A stretch of DNA of 64,000 nucleotides from Reticulitermes speratus (lineage: Eukaryota; Arthropoda; Insecta; Blattodea; Rhinotermitidae): the NCBI GenBank assembly GCA_021186555.1, contig JAJKFL010000012.1, positions 3,342,719 through 3,406,718 of the forward strand. The letters are read 5' to 3'. The first letter of the stretch is position 1. Every line of letters starts with the position of its first letter. The notes beneath the pieces are model-generated. The model saw only the letters and a list, made by a program, of their open reading frames with translations, did no database searches and was not told the origin of the DNA. This document shows positions 32,826 through 44,231 of this stretch, in pieces. Position numbers and translations under genes: made by a program.

Positions 32826-33161
32826 GCTTTTTAAATATGGAACGACAACCGCTTGGGGGCCTAGGCCTCCTCATTATCGAGACTTCACGATCACACTCAG
32901 ACACACCGCACTCGGTAGGACTCCTCTGGACGAGTGAACAGCCTGACGCAGAGACCTCTTCACGATCACACTCAGACAAACCACACTTCGTAGAACTCCT
33001 CTGGACTAGTGACCAGCCCGACGCAGAGACCTCTACCTGACAACACACAATATTCACAAGAGACAGACATCCATGGCCCCGGCGGGATTCGAACCCATAA
33101 TCCCAGCAAGCGAGCGACCGCAGACCCATGCCTTAGACCGCGCGGCCGCTGGGATCGGCCA
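32826..33161 (-). mobile_element. SINE-A copy with internal tandem duplication
   Basis: Same family as 2078, but longer: the block TTCACGATCACACTCAGACA through CAGAGACCTCT occurs twice (about 32885-32960 and 32961-33035). The copies differ by several substitutions, so the duplication is old. ACGTATT near 32817 and 33163 may be the target duplication. The B-box complement GGGATTCGAACCC is near 33084. Confidence 0.75.
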
Positions 33162-33242
33162 CGTATTGCATTACATTCTGTAATTATTTTTCCTTTACAA
33201 CACTACCGGTTTATTAATCTTAGGGGCGTTTGGTTGTAAGAA

Positions 33243-33541
33243 TTGGACGTGGATGGAACTGGCTCAGGATCGTGTGTAGTGGTGGGTTTGGTATTAGCGG
33301 TGTTGAACTTTTGTGTTCTGCTGCCAGAGAGTTAGTTAATTAGTAAGATGGTCTTATGGAAATAGGTTGTGAGGATGGGAGGTGGATGGAACTGGCTCAG
33401 GATCGTGTGCAGTGGTGGGCTTTGGTATTAGAGGTGTTGAACTTTTGTGTTCTGCTACCAGAGAATTAGTTAATTAGTAAGTTGGATCTTATGGAAATAG
33501 GTTGTGAGGATGGGAGGTGGATGGAACTGGCTCAGCATCTT
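33243..33541 (+). mobile_element. LINE-3 3' end, tandemly repeated about 2.2 times
   Basis: Units of about 135 bp read WMELAQDRVQWWALVLEVLN, a C-terminal motif of insect LINE proteins, then TTAGTTAATTAGTAAG. The repeat starts again with ATGGAAATAGGTTGTGAGGA. Such head-to-tail copies of a LINE tail are seen when the 3' end is duplicated during or after insertion. An inverted single copy is at 29215. Confidence 0.65.
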
Positions 33542-34270
33542 GGTATTCGCGTTGTCGAATCGCCAGAATGTGTCAGTTCTTTCAACAAGGACTGACGAAT
33601 TCACGGTAGACCAATAACAGACGTCAACTCTGACAATCGATACAGATAATTTCCACGTGATAACTTTTCCTATCGACCTAACTTCATGAACTTTTCCTCT
33701 CACGACCTTCAGCAGGAAATGACTTCTTCAAGTGACCTCACTCTACTTCAGTGGCCACTACCGACAGCTAAAGTAGTACTTCAGGAAAAATTCCTCCTGC
33801 AATCAAGAGACCACTAGCGTTGTGTTCGCCATTCAGAGTGAGCCACGACAGAGTCCTTCATACTTGTGAAGCTTTGCCAACAGAACGTGAGAGGAAGTCC
33901 TGTTCTGCACAGAGGGCGAAGGTAAAAACACCTCTTAACAATTTCCTCGCTATATTCAGCACTTCCAATTGTCTGTCTGACCGTGGCTCTCAAGCGCATA
34001 ACAATTCACTTGAGTCTGCATCTCGTTTGGTAGACTAAAGTGCGAGCATTGGTGAGAGTGATACAGCAAGTTTGCTCTGCTATTGAAATAATGAAATGGA
34101 GCAAAACAAAAAGAATACATAAAAGACTAGAACAGTCTGGTATACAGCGAAGGAAGACGACAGTGGATGGACAAGGAGCTTAATGAGAGGGCTATCGGCT
34201 CGCAATTCGAGGCAGAAACAGCGTACAGACAGGCTTGGCGCTCGCCCGGTCTCCTACCCAATTAATGACG
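33542..34270. other. No gene seen
   Basis: Unique-looking spacer before a SINE-D insertion. Confidence 0.4.
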
Positions 34271-34286
34271 AAGGCCCTTTCTCTGC

Positions 34287-34617
34287 AGGGCACGCGGTGG
34301 CACAGTTGAGGCAACGCGCACAAGCCGGAAGGTCGCGGGTTCGATTCCTCATGCTGTTACTGAAATTTTTCCTTGACATAATCCTTTCGGTCGCCCTGGG
34401 GTCGACTCAGCCTCTAACAGAAATGAATACCAGGAGTATTTCCTGGGAGGTAAAGGTGGCCGGTGTGTAGGGCTGACAACCTCCCACCTTCATGTGCCGA
34501 TTTTATTATTATTATTATTATTATTATTATCTAGAAATCTAGGAGCATCAAACTCCTGTAACCCTAAGGGCCTGTCCAGGCCTGTAATGGGATTGCTTTA
34601 CCTTTACCTTCACCTTT
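34287..34617 (+). mobile_element. SINE-D, tRNA-derived, full length
   Basis: The head has GTGGCACAGTTGAGGCAACG (A-box region) and GCGGGTTCGATTCCTC (B box). The body has TCCTTGACATAATCCTTTCG and GGTCGCCCTGGGGTCGACTC, then an (ATT) microsatellite at 34501-34530 and the 3' part AACTCCTGTAACCCTAAGGG, ending in CTTTACC repeats. A 16-bp duplication AAGGCCCTTTCTCTGC (34271-34286) and AAGGCCCTTTCCCTGC (34618-34633) flanks it, with one mismatch. Confidence 0.85.
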
Positions 34618-34633
34618 AAGGCCCTTTCCCTGC

Positions 34634-37077
34634 GGCTAAGCAGACTGGGCGAGAAGACAGCCACTCACTCTTATCTACACCTGAGGTTAAAAACTAGTGC
34701 AGCGATACCTCTACGCCCACATACGCCTTCAATGTGAGATGCGCAACTAAGCACAGGGAGAAATTTACCATTCATATTTCACTCTAGGACATGGAGAAAG
34801 AAAGGCTAATGTCAGAGTTCAGTTTGTTCAAAAGGCAAGACTTGCAGCCTGACTACCGCTTTTGAACCAGTTCACTTCGTTGTGCAGGTACGACCGTAAT
34901 GGGCAGAGCTTAGACTACACGTCTCCCTGCGCCTTCATGACGTACTGCCTACAGACGACAGCAAGTGTACAGTTTCAATTAATCACAGTACTCCTGTGCA
35001 TTGCCGTACATTTACGTGGACTGGAGGGACAGGCATGAAAGTAGCCGCGTGCAAGAGACTCCCTGAGTTCTAGCACACTCTGCGTTAGTCGATGTCAAGT
35101 GGTTTGAGAGCCCCGCCATCGTGATCACGTGACACACGTGTCTGACCTGTAATTAGCTGAACAGGACTTCATCATTTCGACACGGGGCGGACTCCTTCTT
35201 CAGAAGCCAATAATCTCTCCACTTCATGGAACACGAGAGTTCATTACTGCATGCACAAGAGCTCGTCATGGCCTTAATCCAGGCCACTTCCGCAAACTGT
35301 CTGAATTGCATGTTTCTTTTTTATCTCTTCCTTAATTCTCTCTTGTTTCATTTCCGTCCCAGAGAGTGTGATCTTGTTATGGGCGTACTCTGTCTACTTC
35401 TAGTTCTTCTTCTTATGGCTCTTCCGTCTGTTTCCTGGCCATGACCTCCCTGTCATCATCCTCCAGTCACTTCTGCGTCTAGCCGCCGCGTGCCGCTTTT
35501 AAAGACGCTGTCAGTAGCTGTTACAATACGACGTCGAGTAACATGATAAGAAAATAATGAAATGAAAATGATCTCTAAACAAGCGACCGTAGCCCAATTG
35601 GTATACCACGCCACTACAACACCCTGTCAGCAGAGCAGGTCTGCGGGCCGGGAACCGAACTGAAGACCTCCCAAATACGAGGCAGAATCGCCACGTTCGG
35701 TCTAACTGAAACTGACAGTTCAGACGTAGCGTGAGTTACAATTGCGTTGATCCATCTTTTTTCCCGTTTTAACTGCGTGACATCATCTGTTATATCGACC
35801 AATTACAGCGACTCTTACATGCGTATTTGCTTTCTAATTCAACAGCAATTTTCACCTTACGTTATTGCGTCATTTGTTCAGTACCGACACAGACAGACAG
35901 ACACGTGCATCGTTAAAAGCTCTAATAGAACAAATAAAATTAAAGACAGCTGCAGCAACAGAAGCCGGCGGCACTGCGCTGTGAACTCAGACACTGTGAC
36001 CCTTCTAATTTGTAGAATGCCTTTACCTTCTAATTCACCTTTTTAAATCAGAGCTTCAATCCTCAAGATAAACACTTTGTTTTAATTAGAGATGCGTGAC
36101 GAATCAATCTAGGCCCCTCGTGGGCTCAAAGAAGAAGATTAAAAAGCGAGCTACGTAATAGACTAATTAGCTCTGCGCGCCATCTGGATTACTACGGGGA
36201 ACTATCGTATAGCACGAATGGCAGGCCTGGCGCTTTTATTTGTGTCTTAATGGTGCTTTAATTTCCTGTTCCGGATGTAATGAATTGTTACGTCTGAGTT
36301 GAAGTACAGTGTGATGCACAAAGTACAACCAGCAGGCGTCCCATCGGCTGTTTAATTGTGCTGTGTGAACCAGTTTATGGCACAAGCTAAAGTTCAATGG
36401 GGAGTGATACTTGGAGCATTTATGAGCAGACGATAGAACCACAAAGAAACTGACGTAAAAAGACGGAAAGGAAGAATAAAAAATAGAAATAAAACAAGAA
36501 AATGGAAATCAAGGAAAATTTACAGACAGAAAGAATCGAATAAATACGAAGTACACGAACTCTTGGTCAAGTTCTTAGCACTAGTGCCTTGTTTCGGGTG
36601 TCCTTGATGTAGAATGTCTACCCTCACTGAAACCTGACAGTGTTTTCCTCAGTCTCTTCACACAATGCCACAATATCGTCTCAAATTAAGCCACGACCAT
36701 TTCCTTCTACATCCTTTCCAATTCATCACTCAAAGATAGCCTGAGATACTGACCACGATGTGGAATAGGCCACAAAGAAGCATGGACAAACAGAAAGATA
36801 CAGAGCAATTTAGGAACAAAGGAATAAATACATTACGGAATGAAGAAACAAATACATAAAGAGATGTAAGGACGTGTAGCAGTGCACGCAAAGTGGTACA
36901 CAGCGTTCTGACGGTGGTGCGTGTGAAGAATAGTGTCTTCCGGCAGAAGACATCGCGTGGTCGTGTAGACAACGGCGGAATGCGTGCACAGGCTGCACGA
37001 TGTCACAGCCCACAGACAATCGGGCACTTCCCTCCAACAAAGATAAAGTTGTCCTTGTTCAAGCCATGAAAGCGTAT
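34634..37077. other. Longest stretch without a recognised repeat or gene
   Basis: About 2.4 kb. It holds a tRNA-like head listed separately at 35585. Short frames (60-100 codons) on both strands have no recognisable domains, and none is joined by convincing splice sites that I can see. Confidence 0.4.
35585..35700 (+). other. Possible tRNA-like SINE head, weak
   Basis: GACCGTAGCCCAATTGGTAT holds a good A box (TAGCCCAATTGG), but the expected B box is only GGGAACCGAACTG. The downstream sequence matches none of the SINE families here. Confidence 0.25.
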
Positions 37078-37312
37078 AGGGGGAGCAGAAGTCTAACTCC
37101 TCTCATTCTTAACCTCGGCTCTAGATGGAGGTGAGTGGTCAAAGTTACCCCCGGGAAAGAACCCCGGTACTCACTGAATGGCTGCGTGGGTCTCAGAGTT
37201 GGTCTGGACGTTTCGGAAAAAGTAAACTCTCCAGCCTCTGCCGGGATTCAAACCCCGGACCGTCCCACCGTAGCCCTGTCGCCACTTTCCTCCGCATCAC
37301 CTCACCTCAACT
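37078..37312 (-). mobile_element. SINE-E copy, minus strand
   Basis: Contains GGCTCTAGATGGAGGTGAGT, CCCGGGAAAGAACCCCGGTA and CTGCCGGGATTCAAACCCCG (B-box complement with one change, near 37240), then the head CCCACCGTAGCCCTGTCGCC. Confidence 0.7.
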
Positions 37313-38308
37313 CTCACAGGAAGTGTGACGTCTAGTGACGCCTCCTAATCACATTCGGTATCCGTCCTGTAAGCGAACCTCTGCGCTGCGAGTTGGCGTC
37401 GTAACAAGTAGGCCTACACATACGTACACGCACGCACGCACACGCAATCAAATGTTCGCTGCGTTGTTACAAAGCAAACATCCCATGGATATTCTTCTTA
37501 TCTAGCAAATATTTGATTGCAGCAGTGCAGATTATAACACTGAAACTCAAAGACATGTGGTTTAAGAATGCAATTTGTATACACTTCTTCTGCAAGAAGG
37601 CACGTAGCTTCAGAAACGGGGGGGGTGGGGGGCAGGCGGGCAGGGGGGGGGCGTGTTTTGCACACCTACACTGCCTAATCGCAAATTTGTTGCCCAACCC
37701 TGACACTTTGAACACCGAACTGTATTAATAATTGGAAGCATGACGTTAATTAGGCAGTACTTACAATGATGAGTTCTTACAGAAGAAGAGTAACCTCTGC
37801 TGACATCCTGTTTAAAACATTTCTTCACAAGGTCCATTAGACGGCATCGTACTGTAAGGAACATCACAGACATCTCGATCTACAAAAGCGCGCATATGAT
37901 GATTAGACATGAAAGCCTTCATCGTCAAATGACACAGGCTACAGGTAGCGTCCAAATACTTCACATAAGCAAGAAACGAACGAATAGCTAACTTCTGTCA
38001 GTTAAAGGGCAAGCAAATTTAACTGAAGTTGAAAAAATAAAAAGTAGTCCTTGAAGGCTACTTCAGTCTTATTATCTTTGAATACAACAAGCATTTTATA
38101 TTTTATATAAATAACCAGCGCAGTAATTACATACATTTCAAATTACCTGCTATACCGGGATTTAAAGTACTAATAACATTGTGCACTGAAGTACGCTTGA
38201 ACACGATATGACATTGCTAGCTGACACAAGCTTGCAATTACCGCGTGTTCCAGCATGATACTTTTATGAACGAACTGTCTGATGGCGGCATGAATAATGA
38301 TACACACT
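37313..38308. other. No gene seen; G-rich patch inside
   Basis: Unique-looking sequence. A run of G-tracts on the plus strand at 37618-37651 is noted in the findings. CACGCACGCACGCACACG occurs near 37427-37445. Confidence 0.4.
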
Positions 38309-39575
38309 GTTAGCTATGCATCGTATTGTTACCGAACTGGTTAAATGTACATCGTATCACTACCAAAATTGGTTAGCTATCAAATGTATCATTCCATAAA
38401 AGGGTTAGCTATACATCGTATCATTGCATAAAACGGTTAATTATACATCGCATCCTTACAGAAATCGGTTAACTATACACCGTATCCTTACAGAAATCGG
38501 TTAGCTATACACCGTATCCTTACAGAAATCGGTTAGCTATACAGCGCATCCTTACAGAAATCGGTTAGCTATACACCGCATCCTTACAGATATCGGTTAT
38601 CTATACACCGCATCCTTACAGAAATCGGTTAGCTATACACCGCATCCTTACAGAAATCGGTTAGCTATACACCGTATCCTTACAGAAATCGGTTAGCTAT
38701 ACACCGCATCCTTACAGAAATCGGTTAGCTATACACCGTATCCTTAAAGAAATCGGTTAGCTATACACTGCATCCTTACAGATATCGGTTAACTATACAC
38801 CGCATCCTTACAGAAATCGGTTAGCTATACACCGTATCCTTAAAGAAATCGGTTAGCTATACACTGCATTCTTACAGATATCGGTTAACTATACACCGCA
38901 TCCTTACAGAAATCGGTTAGCTATACACCGCATCCTTACAGAAATCGGTTAGCTATACACCGCATCCTTGCAGATATCGGTTAATTATACACCGCATCCT
39001 TACAGAAATCGGTTAGCTATACACAGCATCCTTACAGAATTCGGTTAGCTATACACCGCATCCTTGCAGATATCGGTTAACTATACATCGCATCCTTACA
39101 TAAATCGGTTAGCTATACACCGCATCCTTACAGAAATCGGTTAGCTATACACAGCATCCTTACAGAAATCGGTTAGCTATACACCGCATCCTTACAGAAA
39201 TCGGTTAGCTATACACCGCATCCTTACAGAAATCGGTTAGCTATACACCGCATCCTTACAGAAATCGGTTAGCTATACACCGCATCCTTGCAGATATCGG
39301 TTAATTATACACCGCATCCTTAAAGAAATCGGTTAGTTATACACAGCATCCTTACAGAAATCGGTTAGCTATACACCGCATCCTTGCATATATCGGTTAA
39401 CTATACACTGCATCCTTACAGAAATCGGTTAGCTATACACTGCATCCTTACAGAAATCGGTTAGCTATACACCGCATCCTTACAGAAATCGGTTAGCTAT
39501 ACACCGCATCCTTACAGAAATCGGTTAGCTATACACCGTATCCTTACATAAATCGGTTAGCTATACAACGTAACC
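38309..39575. repeat. Minisatellite, 32-bp unit, about 39 copies
   Basis: Units contain GTTAGCTATACACCGCATCC then TTACAGAAATCG. The first five units (to about 38470) and the last are diverged, and variants TTGCAGATATCGGTTAA recur about every 5-6 units from 38770 to 39400, which suggests a higher-order repeat. Confidence 0.95.
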
Positions 39576-40416
39576 TTACCGAAATTCTCTTATTCCACAA
39601 CAAAACATAATGAAATATAAAGGGAGAAGAACAAAAGACATAAAACCAATGTAGGCAGCACTGAGACATAAATAGCGACGGACCGTGCCATTATCTTAAG
39701 TCTCTTGAAGTCTGCAGGCAGTGTGAGTGTCTGTGGTTGCCGGGGTAACCCACAGCCTCGCAAGAAGCTCTCAAAATTCTATCTCCCGTAAGAGCAAGGC
39801 GTGGTTGCATCGAAATCCCGCCTCTGCTACCAATTTCCCTTGTTTCTGAAACTGTTTACAGTAACCTCTCCCTGCCAACGACACAGCTGTTTGCAGTGAC
39901 CTCTCCCTGCCAACGACACAGCTGTTTGCAGTGACCTCTCATCGTAAACTATACAAGTATTTCTCTTATTCTGCAACAAGGAAGCTTTGTGATAACTTTC
40001 ATGTTTTCTGAAAGTACCTCACAATCAAAACGCGTTCATTACAACGGCAATGACCTTACGTGTTGTAGGTCAGAACCCTGCTTGTACCTTCACTGTACAA
40101 TGGCAACCAGCAACGGAAATTTACAAAAGTTACACCACTGAGATTTTGCCTAATTAGCAGCAAGGGATTTAGGCGGATACACGTGAGCAACGCTCGTTAC
40201 ACTATGTACGCAGACAGCATCTCGCTCTTCCCTTTTCACCTCGAGGAAAGATGCCTGCGTCTATTGGATTTGAGAAGGACTGGGTCAATGAGATGTCACT
40301 TATACACAGTTGATGGATCAGTTTCGGTAAATGCAGCGTACAGATGAGCTGTGTATCTGGCGGACTGGTACCAAGCTGTCGAAGGGAGCACAAGTGTGTC
40401 AGTGTATATTTAACGA
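39576..40416. other. Spacer with a small repeat
   Basis: No gene seen. It includes a 35-bp unit repeated about 2.5 times at 39852-39940. Confidence 0.4.
39852..39940. repeat. Short tandem repeat, 35-bp unit, about 2.5 copies
   Basis: CTGTTTGCAGTGACCTCTCC followed by CTGCCAACGACACAG, repeated with two substitutions in the first unit. This may be an early-stage array. Confidence 0.85.
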
Positions 40417-40426
40417 CGTTTTATGG

Positions 40427-40722
40427 TTTTTTTTTTGGGTGAAGGGCCCCGCAGCAGATGCTACGGACGCACCGCAGCCTTAAGGCTTATTGTGCAACCC
40501 TGTGATGAAGATGAAGATGATGATGAGCAGTTTTTTTACCAAGTTGTACAAGTAATGGAGCACCGTGGAATGAAATTGACAGGGGAAAACCGACAACTCG
40601 GAGAAAAACCTGTCCCAGTGCCACTTTGTCCACCACAAATCTCACATGGACTGACCCGGGATCGAACCCGGGCCTCCGCGGTGAGAGGCCGGCGACTAAC
40701 CGCCTGAGCCATGGCACGGCCT
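40427..40722 (-). mobile_element. SINE-B copy, minus strand, full length
   Basis: The poly-A tail is the T-run at 40427-40436, followed by GGTGAAGGGCCCCGCAGCAG. The head has CGGGATCGAACCCGGGCCTC (B-box complement) and CGCCTGAGCCATGGC (A-box side). A perfect 10-bp target duplication CGTTTTATGG is at 40417-40426 and 40723-40732. It matches the plus-strand copy at 13990 over its full length. Confidence 0.9.
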
Positions 40723-40924
40723 CGTTTTATGGGTTGCGAAACTTACGCAATGTGCAAACCGAATGAAACTGACAATGAACAATACAAATCACGCAGAATT
40801 ACGCAGTGGTGTACTTAATGCTTACATGTTTAACAAGCACACGTAATGCATAATTACCGGCGCAGGTCGTCAAGTTATATTCGTGTGACCAAATGAAGGG
40901 CGATAAACTGGGGGGGGGGGGATG

Positions 40925-41215
40925 TGGGAAGCATGGGGAGAGACGAAAAATATGTAGAGAATTTTAGTGGGAAAATATGAAGGAAACAGACAACTTGGAA
41001 AACCTAGGCGTAGATGGACAGATTACATTGAAATGTATCACAGAGAAACTGCATAACACAGCGTGGACCGGACTTATCTGCCTCAAGGTAGGGAGAAGCG
41101 GCGGGCTGTTCTGAACACGGACTGCACGAAATCTCGACAGTTGTTTCGCTATGTTAGTAACTATTAGCTTCTCAAAAAGAACTCTGCTCCACGGAGTTAG
41201 TTAAGTAGTTACAGA
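40925..41215 (+). mobile_element. LINE-2 3' end, diverged
   Basis: Order is as in the copy at 51638: GGAAGCATGGGGAGAGA, GGAAAACCTAGGCGTAGATG (GRP-R-R-W motif), the WR-AV region GGCGGGCTGTTCTGAACACG, then TTCTCAAAAAGAACTCTGCT and CCACGGAGTTAGTTAAG. Stops and frameshifts are present. A G-run at 40911-40921 lies just upstream. Confidence 0.65.
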
Positions 41216-41668
41216 AATATTTATTTGGTGCACAAAATAGAACTGTTATATGTTAAAAAAGTTTTTGTTTTCCCATTAGCCATCTTGTATTTATTAATTT
41301 GCACACTGTATATTTGTCACCAACAAACCGAGTTGTTTGTTGGAACGAACTGAACACCACAAGAACAAAACGCGCAAGATCACGGCCTTAACGCACCGAG
41401 CAGATGTCGGCACAGACGGACCACAGAATGCTTCAAATCCAACACAGGGGGTCGCATTCCTAAACGGAGCATACATATGCCATCGTTATCCTGCACACGT
41501 AACTGAATTACTGCACAAAACAGAACATTTCACTAATGGACCGCTCGTCAGTCTGTCTGTGCACGTTTATAGATACGATGTGGATAACTGCAGAACCTCA
41601 ACCACTGTCACAGACAAGCTGTTTGGTTTAATGTTGAAGGTACAATTTCCCTGTGCACGCCACAAAGG
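41216..41668. other. No gene seen
   Basis: Spacer; opposite-strand frames near 41,294-41,675 overlap and are unsupported. Confidence 0.4.
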
Positions 41669-41674
41669 CACATA

Positions 41675-41990
41675 GGGGCAGTAGAGGTACAGCTCCACCC
41701 TTTCCTATCCTCGGCACTGAGTTGAGGTGAGTGGTAAAGTTCTCGTCGCCACTGCTTTATCTCGGGAAGTACCCCGGTACCCATTAAATAGGGCTAAGTG
41801 GGCCCCAGAGACGTCTGGACGTTTTAGAAAAAAGGAAAATGCCTTACAATTGCCAGGAATCGCAGCCAGGGCTGTCCAGCCCCTAGCACAGTCAATCGCA
41901 GCCAGGGCTGTCCAGCCCCTAGCACAGTCAATCGCAGCCAGGGCTGTCCAGCCCCTAGCACAGTCACTATGCTCAATGAACTGTCCAAGC
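41675..41990 (-). mobile_element. SINE-E copy with amplified head segment
   Basis: 3' side: GTAGAGGTACAGCTCCACCC, CTCGGCACTGAGTTGAGGTG, CTCGGGAAGTACCCCGGTAC. Within the tRNA-like head, a 36-bp segment is present three times (41860-41967), with very few differences. The head end follows, CAGTCACTATGCTCAATGAA. Confidence 0.75.
41860..41967. repeat. 36-bp unit, 3 copies, inside SINE-E
   Basis: Unit ATCGCAGCCAGGGCTGTCCA then GCCCCTAGCACAGTCA. The corresponding part of other SINE-E copies is present once. It shows a minisatellite forming from SINE sequence. Confidence 0.9.
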
Positions 41991-42783
41991 ACATTTATTT
42001 ATTTAAAATTTGTTTAACGTCGCTGTCAGTAACTGACCACGTAACGCTGAATGAGTGGATGACAGTGAGTAATAAATGAGAGAAGAATGTGGAAAGCAGC
42101 AGCCGTGGCCCACTTTAAGGTATGTGTCCGGACGGACAGAGCAAAACCAAGAACAATCCTAGTTGCATTAATACTCCAAGCATTCACCGGTTGCCTTTGG
42201 TACGCTGTTAGCCGTTAAATCTGGTAGCACCTGGCTGCACGTAACTGCCGAAACAACTGTCAAGCGGCCGCAACTTCACGCTCGTTCACACAAGCCCCAA
42301 GCGCTCCCCAGACATCGTGCGGCTTGCAGTTCATCACACCGTTCTTTAATCAGCACAGTGTTGGCGAGCCGAGCCAGCAAGTCATCTGGTAACCACCACA
42401 CATCCATTTCGTTCTTATTAGCATTTCCAACGAGCACCTCCCACAGAACACATTACTGCGTATCCACGCGGCCCCAAACCCGCAACTGCAAGCTAATATC
42501 CGTTTTACATACCGTGTGACGACCAATCACAGCTGCGACAGACAGCGGTATCCACACAACACACGTCACGGTGCAGTCGATACGTGGCAAAACTGATGCA
42601 ATTGTTCTAAAGAGAGTTCCGCCGCCATTATACTGCGTATTCAGACCGTGAACACGCGTACCCTGCCATATGAAGCTCTACACAGTGCTTAATTACACAC
42701 CGCTGTACTGAGCAGTCTGTCTGACAGTCAAGTGCCTTTTCTTGGCCTTTATGTTCCACCTACTGTTTTCGAGATTATCTAAT
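41991..42783. other. No gene seen
   Basis: About 0.8 kb of unique-looking sequence. Confidence 0.4.
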
Positions 42784-43055
42784 GGTAAAGCTATCCCATT
42801 ACAGACCTGGACAGGCCCTGAGGGTTCCAGGAGTTTGAGGCTCCCAGATTTCAAGACAATCGGCAATTTAAAGTGGAAAGGTTGTCAGCCCTAAGCACCG
42901 GCCGCCTTTACCCCCCAGGAAATATTCCTGGTAGTAATTTCTATTAGACGCTGAGTCGACCCCAGGGCCATAGTGCGGCCGGAAGGATTATGTCAATGAA
43001 AAATTCCAATGACACCATCGGGAATTGCAGTGCCTCAACCAACTGCTTGGAGACT
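42784..43055 (-). mobile_element. SINE-D copy, minus strand, diverged
   Basis: Contains CCTGGACAGGCCCTGAGGGT, CGGCCGCCTTTACCCCCCAG, CGCTGAGTCGACCCCAGGGC and GGAAGGATTATGTCAATGAA, inverted matches to 34287-34617. The head (right end) has lost its B box. Confidence 0.65.
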
Positions 43056-43074
43056 ACGTAATTCTTACTTAAGA

Positions 43075-43200
43075 TGACTGTCTTGTAGCTTTACACATAT
43101 TTCGGCGTCTACATGGACGTGACTCTCTCATCCTGGAGATGAAGGCAGCACGTTCGTCCGAAACGTCGGCGTCATCGCAGGTCCTACAAGGTGCTGTCGT
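43075..43200. mobile_element. Palindromic element with hammerhead-like arms, diverged
   Basis: Right arm (plus strand): CATCCTGGAGATGAAGGCAG...TTCGTCCGAAACGTCGG. Left arm (minus strand): CCAGGATGAGAG...GACGCCGAAATATGTG. The core is degraded (GGAGA for CUGANGA, GAAAU for GAAAC). It belongs to the same arm style as 52135 and 58130. Confidence 0.4.
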
Positions 43201-43410
43201 GTTATTAATACCCACCGTGAAAACCTGAAAACCTGTACATACGTCTGTCTGTCTGTCGAGAGCTGTACATCAAGTGTTGCACCATCGACAGAGCAATCAG
43301 AACACTACAAGCATAACTGTACGTCGATATATGCAATGTTGCACTTATGTACACTGCCCGTATGATTGTTGCGACTCTTTGATAATGGCCTTTCAAGGTC
43401 CGAAACATGT
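43201..43410. other. Spacer with a hammerhead-like half element
   Basis: No gene. The end, 43375-43412 (TTTGATAATGGCC...GGTCCGAAACATGTAGG), resembles a single hammerhead-like arm with a damaged CUGA start. Confidence 0.35.
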
Positions 43411-43427
43411 AGGAGTTTTAATATAAT

Positions 43428-43840
43428 AATAATAACCATGGCTCAACAGCCCTATATGGGCTCGGGCCTCCTCTTGCCTCCTCTTTTCGAGGTTACTAAG
43501 TCGTGCGCATTCGTGGCAGTTGGTGACTGGCCAACTGGCCGCGCTGCTGTTCTATCGATCCTGATGTGTCCGCCAGAGCCATCTGGCAGGCAGTCAGGAG
43601 ACTTGGGTGAGAAATGGAGGCTTTGAATTTAGCTTACGAAACATTTCTATTCATGCCCGTAAGGTTCTTTTACATGCCGTAAATGTACGACATGGGACCG
43701 ACGGCTTTACTTCCCCTCCGAAGAAAGTGGTGCTCCGGATTTTTATCACCCTTAAAAATCCATCGACCTCGGTCGGGATCGAACCTGCGAACCTTGGGTC
43801 CAGTGGCGAGCACGCTAACCACTAGTCCACCGAGGTCGAC
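43428..43840 (-). mobile_element. SINE-C copy, minus strand, full length
   Basis: The tail is AATAATAATAA at the left; the head is at the right, with GGGATCGAACCTGCGA (B-box complement with one change) and CCACTAGTCCACCGAGGTCG. A 17-bp duplication AGGAGTTTTAATATAAT (43411-43427) and AGGAGATTTAATATAAT (43841-43857), one mismatch, flanks it. It inserted right after a hammerhead-like arm. Confidence 0.85.
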
Positions 43841-43857
43841 AGGAGATTTAATATAAT

Positions 43858-44231
43858 ACAGGATATTAGGGACGGTCCGTAGACACAGCGAATTTGGTGG
43901 TTGAATTTGTAAAGTTAAAAATTGAAGTGAACTAAGGAGAGCTGACGGTAAAGAGACAGAGATCTGAAACACTCTGTGGATGCCATGGAGAAGGAAGAAA
44001 GAATGTAATATCTATGTCACAGAAGGGCTTCTGGAAAGAAAATTAAAAAGGAAAAAAAAATTCACTCATACGTCCAATTGTGTTACAATACTGTAACACA
44101 CAGTAAGTCCTTGTACAATTCTATACACGAATAACAGAAATAATCATCAGAAAGTTCGACAAGAAAATTAAGTACTAATTTGAAAATCCACTGACTGAGT
44201 TAAAAATACCAAATATTTTTAATTATTGACA
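43858..44231. other. No gene seen
   Basis: AT-rich spacer before the 75-bp array. Confidence 0.4.
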
